Assembly (NCBI GenBank): GCA_009726075.1
Contig: WLND01000025.1
Span: forward strand, 1 to 10,585
From: Actinomycetota bacterium
GTDB taxonomy: Bacteria; Actinomycetota; Actinomycetes; S36-B12
Reading direction: 5' to 3'
Length of the DNA stretch: 10,585 nt
Shown here piece by piece: positions 6,082-10,585 of the stretch. The notes under the pieces were generated by a model, which was not told the origin of the DNA, searched no databases, and saw only the letters and a program-made list of their open reading frames with translations. Every line of letters starts with the position of its first letter. Position 1 is the stretch's first letter. A program made the translations under genes and the position numbers.

Positions 6082-7586
6082 TGCTCGCCGTAGACCTCAC
6101 GCAAACGCCCCTTGGCGACCTTGCCCGTCGCCGAATGGGGCAGGGCCTCGACGATTCGAATGCGCGAGGGGCACTTGAAGCGGGCCAGCCGCGTAACGCA
6201 GTGGGCCGATATCTGCTCGGCGGAGAGCGTGACGCCGCGGGCCGCCACGACCAGCGCCGATACGGCCTCGCCCGTCTGATCATCGGGAACGCCCACGACG
6301 GCGACCTCGCCGACACCATCGAGTGCCTCGATCGCCAGCTCGATCTCACGCGGATAGACATTGAAGCCGTTCACGAGGATGACCTCGCGCCGGCGGTCGA
6401 CCAGGTGCAGGTCGCCCTCGCCATCGACGTAGGCAACATCGCCCGACCTGAACCATCCATCGTCATCCGGTCCCCCGGCCCCTGTTGGCCAGTAGCCGGT
6501 GAAGACCGAGGCGCCGCGCACGCACACCTCGCCGGCATCGCCATCGTCGACCTCAATGCCCTCGTCATCGAGCAGCCGCACTTCGATCCCCGGAAGCGGG
6601 CGGCCCACTGATCCGGCCTTCGCGCGGCCCGAGACGAGGGTCGTCGAGACAACCGGCGCGGTCTCGGTCATGCCGTAGCCCTCGAAGATGGCCTTGCCCG
6701 TGAGCTCGGCAAACCTCTCGAAGACGCGGACGGGCAGGGGCGATCCGCCCGAGGACAGCAGCCGCACCGAGCCGAGGAAGTCACCGACACCCGGCACCGC
6801 GCACCATGCCTGATACATCGCGGGAGCGCCAGCCACCGTGGTGACGCCGTGCTCGGCGATAACCCGCAGGCTCTCGACGGGGTCGAAGTGATCCACGATG
6901 ACGCAGCACGCACCCGCCGACACGGATAGCCCTAGCGCGGTATTGAGCCCGTAGACGTGGAACAGCGGGAGGACGATCAGCACGGTGTCGCCGGTCAGCA
7001 CCGCCGCGGGCTCGCCGATGGCGCGCAGCATGTCGATGTTCGCCAGCAGCGCCCCGTGGGTGAGCATCGCCCCCTTCGGCCGCCCGCTCGTGCCGGCCGT
7101 GAACAGCAGTAGCGCCAACGTGGCTGCGGTCGTCTGGGCATCAGCCCGCGGCCGCGGCTCGGCTGCAAGGAGCCCGGCCCACTCGGCGGACGTGACATCG
7201 ATGATCTCGCACGGGGCGATGGCCTCCGCCGCCTCGGAGCCGACGGCCGAGGTCACCGGTTCGACGAAGACCAGGCCGGCGCCCGAGTCGAGCAGCAGCA
7301 CAGTGACCTCGGCAGCGGTATACGCCGGATTCATCGGCACCGCGACAAGTCCTGCGCGAAGCACCGCGAAGTACGCGATGACGTACTCGATGGAATTGCC
7401 GAGCAGCAGCGCGATCCGGTCACCGGGCTTGAGCCCGCGATCCACAAGCCCCCAGGCAAGGTGATCAACGGCCCCGTCGAGTTCGGCCCAGGTCAGCGTT
7501 CGGGATCCATCGATGAGCGCCATGCCGTCGGCCGAGCGCGCCGCTGACGTCCGAACGAGATCGGAAAGATTGGCTCTCGCGCTCAT
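6078..7586 (-). CDS. Class I adenylate-forming enzyme, fatty-acyl-CoA ligase-like
   Basis: Members of the ANL superfamily activate a carboxylic acid with ATP to an acyl-adenylate and usually transfer it to CoA. The 502-residue protein is complete. Motifs visible in order are the P-loop TAGTSGRPKG (163-172), the A4-like LPLFHVYG (206-213), GYGMTETAP (303-311), GWFRSGD (377-383), the hinge region DRRREVILVNGFNVYPREIE (397-416) and the catalytic lysine K489 in LPHSATGK. No carrier-protein domain, signal peptide or membrane segment is visible, so it should be soluble. The acid substrate cannot be called; the closest general resemblance is to medium or long-chain acyl-CoA ligases. It starts with ATG 7586, has no clear Shine-Dalgarno, and is divergent from the HAD gene across only 49 bp. 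It is coupled to the glutaredoxin gene, which is an unusual partner. Confidence 0.9.
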   Translation of the reverse strand: MSARANLSDLVRTSAARSADGMALIDGSRTLTWAELDGAVDHLAWGLVDRGLKPGDRIALLLGNSIEYVIAYFAVLRAGLVAVPMNPAYTAAEVTVLLLDSGAGLVFVEPVTSAVGSEAAEAIAPCEIIDVTSAEWAGLLAAEPRPRADAQTTAATLALLLFTAGTSGRPKGAMLTHGALLANIDMLRAIGEPAAVLTGDTVLIVLPLFHVYGLNTALGLSVSAGACCVIVDHFDPVESLRVIAEHGVTTVAGAPAMYQAWCAVPGVGDFLGSVRLLSSGGSPLPVRVFERFAELTGKAIFEGYGMTETAPVVSTTLVSGRAKAGSVGRPLPGIEVRLLDDEGIEVDDGDAGEVCVRGASVFTGYWPTGAGGPDDDGWFRSGDVAYVDGEGDLHLVDRRREVILVNGFNVYPREIELAIEALDGVGEVAVVGVPDDQTGEAVSALVVAARGVTLSAEQISAHCVTRLARFKCPSRIRIVEALPHSATGKVAKGRLREVYGEQ

Positions 7587-7623
7587 GTGCCCGAGTCTGG
7601 CACACCCCCCTGACGCACGTGGG

Positions 7624-7629
7624 TACGCT
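7624..7629 (+). promoter_or_regulatory. -10 box of a probable leaderless HAD transcript
   Basis: TACGCT ends exactly six bases before the GTG at 7636, so it occupies -12 to -7 if transcription begins at the G of the start codon. That spacing is the signature of leaderless mRNAs common in Actinobacteria. No convincing -35 is seen, and there is no Shine-Dalgarno. It shares the 49-bp gap 7587-7635 with the divergent ligase start. Confidence 0.5.
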
Positions 7630-7635
7630 CGCCCT

Positions 7636-8514
7636 GTGTCTACAGCGCGCGAATCCGACGGCGCGGATCTGCTCGCGTCGTACCGGCTCGCAGGTCAGGC
7701 GTCAGCCGCCGCAGCCGACGAAGCGGTCGGCAAGCACGTACCCGGTGCCACGGCGGCCTTCTTCGACGTCGACAACACCATCATGCGCGGCGCGAGCATC
7801 TTTCACATCGCCCTCGGCCTCGCACGGCGCAAGTACTTCAGCGGCCACGAGATCTGGGGATTCGGCGTCAAGCAACTGAAGTTCGTCCTGAGCGGCTCCG
7901 AGGACCTCGAGGACATGGCCTCGGCCACGGCGGCAGCGCTCTCGTTCGTCCAGGGCCGTCGAGTCGACGAACTCCTCGTCCTCGGCGAAGAGATCTTCGA
8001 CGACACCATGGTCGACAAGCTCATCCCCGGATCCCTTGCCCTCGCTCAGGGCCACCTCGATGCCGGCCAGGAGGTGTGGCTCGTCACCGCGACTCCCGTT
8101 GAGATCGCCGCCCTGCTCGCCCGGCGACTCGGGCTCACCGGCGCGCTCGGCACGGTCTCCGAGATCGAGGACGGGGCCTACACGGGCCGCCTCGTCGGAC
8201 CCCCGCTCCACGGGCTGGCGAAGGCGGAGGCCGTGCGGGCCCTGGCCGTGCGCGAGGGCCTCGACCTGAGCCTGTGCTGGGCCTACTCCGACTCGTCGAA
8301 TGACATTCCGATGCTCTCCTGCGTGGGTAACCCTGTCGCCGTGAATCCTGATTCGACGCTCCGTGCCCATGCTCGAGCCAATGAGTGGAAGATCCGCGAT
8401 TTCCGGCGCCGCGAGCAGGTCAAGCGGGTGGCGTTGCCGGCGCTCTCGGGCGCGGGGGGCATCGCAGCCGGGCTCGCCGTCGGTTACGTCCTAGGCCGAG
8501 CACGAAAGTCCTGA
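7636..8514 (+). CDS. HAD-IB (SerB-like) family phosphatase with C-terminal hydrophobic segment
   Basis: This 292-residue protein is a haloacid-dehalogenase phosphohydrolase. The nucleophile motif is FFDVDNT with D44 and acid/base D46. Motif II is LVTAT with T151, motif III is K196, and motif IV is YSDSSND with D219 and D223. The region between motifs I and II is helical, as in the C1-capped HAD-IB/SerB branch. The last part (about 265-288, rich in Ala, Gly, Val and Leu before GRARKS) could form a membrane anchor. Phosphoserine or another small phospho-substrate is possible but cannot be assigned. An in-frame ATG at 7513 would start inside the divergent ligase gene; GTG 7636 with its leaderless -10 is preferred. 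Homologues at this place beside glutaredoxin, rex and hem genes are a known actinobacterial linkage (serB1 in mycobacteria). Confidence 0.9.
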   Translation: MSTARESDGADLLASYRLAGQASAAAADEAVGKHVPGATAAFFDVDNTIMRGASIFHIALGLARRKYFSGHEIWGFGVKQLKFVLSGSEDLEDMASATAAALSFVQGRRVDELLVLGEEIFDDTMVDKLIPGSLALAQGHLDAGQEVWLVTATPVEIAALLARRLGLTGALGTVSEIEDGAYTGRLVGPPLHGLAKAEAVRALAVREGLDLSLCWAYSDSSNDIPMLSCVGNPVAVNPDSTLRAHARANEWKIRDFRRREQVKRVALPALSGAGGIAAGLAVGYVLGRARKS

Positions 8515-8521
8515 CCCCCAC

Positions 8522-8544
8522 GCATCTGACCCAGAATCTGGGCC
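8522..8544. repeat. Palindromic direct repeat, copy 1
   Basis: This 23-bp unit starts GCATCT and contains CCCAGAATCTGGG (8530-8542), a perfect palindrome about a central A. It matches copy 2 at 19 of 23 bases and begins 8 bp after the HAD stop. It could be an operator half of a two-site system, or a weak 3' hairpin; no T-tract follows. Confidence 0.6.
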
Positions 8545-8579
8545 GCCTGAACGAATCCACCCTGTACGACCCGCCTTTG

Positions 8580-8612
8580 CTGCATCTCGCCCCGAATCCG
8601 GGCCAGATGCAG
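8580..8612 (+). terminator. Long hairpin; weak terminator candidate or operator
   Basis: CTGCATCT (8580-8587) pairs with AGATGCAG (8605-8612). After one C-C mismatch, GCCC (8589-8592) pairs with GGGC (8600-8603), leaving a 7-base loop. The stem is strong, but the next bases are GGAGGGGTTTCGG and the TTTTT run lies about 20 bases on, so intrinsic termination after the HAD gene is only possible. The structure overlaps repeat copy 2 and the -35 region of the next gene, so an operator is as likely. Confidence 0.35.
8582..8604. repeat. Palindromic direct repeat, copy 2
   Basis: It begins exactly 60 bp after copy 1 and shares GCATCT, CC-x-GAATC-x-GGGCC and the central symmetry. Its two flanking bases are both C, so the palindrome is slightly imperfect. 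Against the predicted -10 at 8626-8631 its centre falls near -42, where class II activators often bind. Confidence 0.6.
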
Positions 8613-8625
8613 GGAGGGGTTTCGG

Positions 8626-8631
8626 TAGGAT
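8626..8631 (+). promoter_or_regulatory. Predicted -10 box for the YVTN propeller gene
   Basis: TAGGAT fits the actinobacterial TAnnnT pattern and is preceded by G at -13. The expected -35 position (about 8603-8608) has no good match and lies in the hairpin, which would suit an activator-dependent promoter. The predicted leader is about 65 nt and includes the Shine-Dalgarno GGAGA at 8691-8695, eight bases before the ATG. The rest of 8515-8703 holds the repeat pair and hairpin; no gene is seen there. Confidence 0.45.
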
Positions 8632-8703
8632 TTTTCGACCTCGGCGCCGCCATCGTCCTGGCGTGCTTTGCCGGCTCGACCACCACCCTTGGAGACCCTG
8701 CAC

Positions 8704-10110
8704 ATGACCACGTTGCGTCGTCCATCCCACGCCGGACTGCGACTTGCCTCGATAGCCGTCGTCCTGACCATCGGCATTGCCACAGCCACGCCCGCGGGCG
8801 CCGCTTCGGGCGCCACCTCCGAACCCGTTGTCACCGCGACCATCCCTGTAGGCACGAATCCGTTCATGCCCCTGATCAACGCGGCCGGCACGACCCTCTA
8901 CGTGCCCAATGACCGATCCGCCTCGGTGTCGGTCATCGACACGGCAACGAACACCGTCACCGCGACCATTCCGGTGGGCCAGAACCCGATCCCGCCCGTC
9001 CTCAATTCATCGGGTACCCGCCTCTACGTCAGCAACATCGGCTCCAACTCCGTGTCGGTGATCGATACCGCAACGAACCTCGTCGTCGCGACGATCCCGG
9101 TCGGGCTCACCCCCTATGCGCCGGCGCTCAACCCCACGGGCACCCGCATGTATGTCGCCAACAATGGCTCGAACACTGTCTCCGTGATCGACACCGCGAC
9201 GAACTCGGTGATCTCGACGATTCCCGTGGGCGCCGGCCCGAACACGATGTCGATCGACGCCACGGGCTCCCGCCTGTACGTACCGAACTACACGTCGGGC
9301 ACCATCTCCGTGATCGATACGGCAGCGGGCGCAGTCGTCGCGACGGTCCCCGTCGGGGCCAACCCCTACCGTCCGGCACTCAACCTTGCCGGCACGCGTC
9401 TCTATAGCGCCAACAACGGCACCGGCAACGTGACCGTCATCGACACCACGACGAACACCGTCATCGCAACGATCCCCGTCGGCCTCGACCCGTGGGACGC
9501 CGTCCTGAACACTGCGGGTACCCGGCTCTACGTGCCCAACTCGAGTTCATCGACCCTCTCGGTGATCGACACCGCGACCAATCAGGTCATCTCCACCGTG
9601 CCTGTCGGCTCCAACCCCTATCGCCCGCAGGTCAACCTGCGCGGCACCCGCGTCTACGTCGTCAATCAGGAATCCGGCACGGTCTCGGTCATCGACACGG
9701 CGACCAACACCGTCACCTCGACGGTCACGGTGGGCAGCCAGCCGAAGTCCGGCGCACTGAACATGGCGGGCACGACCTTGTACGTGCCGAACTACGGCTC
9801 CGGCACCATCTCGGTCATCTCCCTGCCGGGCGTGCCGAGCAAGCCCCAGCAGGTGACTGCCGTCGCCGGCACGATCTCGGCCGAGGTCTCGTGGAAGGCC
9901 CCGGTCTCCGCGGGCGGCGAGCCGATCACCGGCTACCGGGTCACGGCCTTCCCTGGTGGCGCGACCTGCACCACGACGGCAACGAAGTGCCGCACTGAGG
10001 GGCTTGCCCCGGGCCAGACCTACTCCTTCGGGGTCGTGGCCCGCAACCCGATCGGCTTTGGGCGCCCCTCGCTCTCCAATCGGGTGACAGTGTTCAGCGC
10101 GACAAAGTAG
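8704..10110 (+). CDS. Secreted YVTN beta-propeller protein with C-terminal fibronectin type III domain
   Basis: The 468-residue protein is predicted to be exported. It has a Sec signal peptide with basic start, hydrophobic core (about 14-28) and likely cleavage after ATPAGA at 33. Residues 43-378 are eight consecutive repeats of exactly 42 residues, each with the pattern V-x-[AS]-T-[IV]-x-V-G, then G-[TS]-x-[LMV]-Y, then SVIDTATN. This is the YVTN family, which folds as a propeller. Residues about 380-468 form a fibronectin type III domain with WKAP, PITGYRV, GLAPGQTYSFGV and ARNPIGFGRPS; C422 and C429 could form a disulfide. There is no sortase motif or C-terminal membrane segment, so it is probably secreted or loosely wall-associated. 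An upstream in-frame TTG at 8668 has no Shine-Dalgarno. The binding partner is unknown; catalytic residues are not apparent. Confidence 0.92.
   Translation: MTTLRRPSHAGLRLASIAVVLTIGIATATPAGAASGATSEPVVTATIPVGTNPFMPLINAAGTTLYVPNDRSASVSVIDTATNTVTATIPVGQNPIPPVLNSSGTRLYVSNIGSNSVSVIDTATNLVVATIPVGLTPYAPALNPTGTRMYVANNGSNTVSVIDTATNSVISTIPVGAGPNTMSIDATGSRLYVPNYTSGTISVIDTAAGAVVATVPVGANPYRPALNLAGTRLYSANNGTGNVTVIDTTTNTVIATIPVGLDPWDAVLNTAGTRLYVPNSSSSTLSVIDTATNQVISTVPVGSNPYRPQVNLRGTRVYVVNQESGTVSVIDTATNTVTSTVTVGSQPKSGALNMAGTTLYVPNYGSGTISVISLPGVPSKPQQVTAVAGTISAEVSWKAPVSAGGEPITGYRVTAFPGGATCTTTATKCRTEGLAPGQTYSFGVVARNPIGFGRPSLSNRVTVFSATK
8830..9837 (+). repeat. Eight tandem 126-bp coding repeats (YVTN)
   Basis: The DNA repeats with a 126-bp period, eight units filling 1008 bp with no insertion or deletion. 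Units have diverged at the DNA level but keep the start GTC/ATC/GTG-x-x-ACC/ACG and the conserved segment coding for SVIDTATN. The last unit departs after SVIS. Such an array can gain or lose whole units by recombination. Confidence 0.9.
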
Positions 10111-10138
10111 TCGGGATGGCGCGACGCGGTTCCGTTGC

Positions 10139-10144
10139 TAGCCT
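10139..10144 (+). promoter_or_regulatory. -10 box of a probable leaderless transcript
   Basis: TAGCCT lies at -12 to -7 of the ATG at 10151, the same geometry as at the HAD gene and the same hexamer as the predicted rex -10. No Shine-Dalgarno is present before the ATG. The gap 10111-10150 after the propeller gene holds no visible terminator. Confidence 0.5.
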
Positions 10145-10150
10145 TTGGTC

Positions 10151-10585
10151 ATGGCATTGCGTCGAATCGCTGTGGCTTCCCTCGTCCTCGGCATCGTCGG
10201 CTCGCTGGCAGGAGCCACGGGCGCGTTCGCGTCCGACACGGCGACCTCATCGATCGCCGCGTACACGCTCATCGCACCGACATCGGAGGTGCCGTCGGGC
10301 CTGCTGGCTCGAGCCGTTGTCGCCTCCGGAGCCGGATGCCCTTCGCTCACCGGAAGCACCGACACAGGGGGGCGATTTTCCCTGAGGATGCAGCTTCGAC
10401 CGAAGCCGGCACTTGCGGGGGCGGCCTACGCTGCAGTCGAGGTGTGCGAACGGGGCATCCCTGTCGGCACCGTGAGTGTCATGGTTGGCAGCAGGGTCAT
10501 CCCTGCTGCCCTGCCGTCACGGATCGAGCGCATCGCGATCAGCGGAGACAGTGGCTGCCGGATCACATCATGGGAGGTTCAGGAC
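10151..10585 (+). CDS. Exported protein, probable metallophosphoesterase N-terminal part (cut by window edge)
   Basis: The first 145 codons of an open gene are present. A clear signal peptide (MALRRIAVASLVLGIVG, likely cleavage after GAFA at 27) is followed by LARAVVASGAGCPSL, with C63. The motif EVCERGIPVG with C99 comes next, then RIERIAISGDSGCRI, with D133 and C136, and EVQD at the edge. This pattern of an N-terminal strand domain, a CE-x-x-IP motif and then a GD-[ST]-GCR motif followed by xVQDC resembles actinobacterial calcineurin-like metallophosphoesterases as I remember them. The metal-binding histidines and Asn would lie beyond the window, so activity cannot be judged. The coding call is strong from frame openness and codon bias; the family call is moderate. 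It follows the secreted propeller gene by 40 bp, so both products act outside the cytoplasm. Confidence 0.7.
   Translation, partial: MALRRIAVASLVLGIVGSLAGATGAFASDTATSSIAAYTLIAPTSEVPSGLLARAVVASGAGCPSLTGSTDTGGRFSLRMQLRPKPALAGAAYAAVEVCERGIPVGTVSVMVGSRVIPAALPSRIERIAISGDSGCRITSWEVQD

Noticed and set aside
7513..7635. Upstream ATG for the HAD gene
   Set aside because: It would begin inside the divergent ligase gene. The leaderless -10 and normal family length favour the GTG at 7636.
7702..8370. Minus-strand open frame opposite the HAD phosphatase
   Set aside because: It is a shadow; all HAD motifs are on the plus strand and no family is recognisable in the antisense product.
8668..8703. Upstream TTG start for the propeller protein
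   Set aside because: It has no Shine-Dalgarno and would place a Pro-rich stretch before the signal peptide; the ATG at 8704 has GGAGA at good spacing.
8830..9837. Regular repeats as a possible CRISPR or minisatellite array
   Set aside because: The 126-bp period is a continuous reading frame coding for 42-residue YVTN repeats; there are no unique spacers.

Overview
The window looks like chromosomal DNA of a high-GC Actinobacterium (Actinomycetota). The evidence is the GC-rich, GC3-biased coding sequence, GTG starts, TAnnnT -10 boxes placed exactly for leaderless transcripts, and gene content and order. HAD phosphatase, small glutaredoxin, Rex, HemD fusion, histidine phosphatase, TlpA, CcdA, ResB is a thinned version of the heme and cytochrome c maturation region known from Mycobacterium (the serB1-hemACDB and hemL-ccsB neighbourhoods) and Streptomyces (rex-hemACD). 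Genus and species cannot be told from this sequence.

Minus-strand block, 1-7586. Reading leftward from 7586 are an acyl-CoA-ligase-type adenylating enzyme, a DUF836-type glutaredoxin, then a promoter with a Rex-operator-like site, rex, a uroporphyrinogen-III synthase fused to a degenerate methyltransferase domain (hemD), a histidine phosphatase, an exported thioredoxin-like lipoprotein (TlpA/ResA type), CcdA, and ResB, which runs off the left edge. Junctions are mostly 1-4 nt overlaps, so rex to resB is probably one operon. Its logic is redox control (Rex senses NADH/NAD+) of tetrapyrrole supply and System II cytochrome c assembly: CcdA passes reductant across the membrane to the TlpA-like protein, and ResB handles heme export and ligation together with a CcsA/CcsB partner expected just outside the window. 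hemA, hemC, hemB and hemL, which usually accompany this hemD, are all absent.

Plus-strand block, 7636-10585. Divergent from the ligase is a SerB-like HAD-IB phosphatase with a C-terminal hydrophobic segment. A 189-bp gap follows, holding two copies of a palindromic 23-bp repeat exactly 60 bp apart and a probable promoter. Next come a secreted beta-propeller protein with eight 42-residue YVTN repeats and a fibronectin type III domain, and the start of a second exported protein that resembles the N-terminal part of actinobacterial metallophosphoesterases and is cut by the right edge.

No tRNA, rRNA, CRISPR array, transposase or integrase was seen. Nothing is clearly a new system. The points most worth checking are the selective retention of hemD, the Rex operator laid over the rex promoter, and the repeat pair upstream of the propeller gene.
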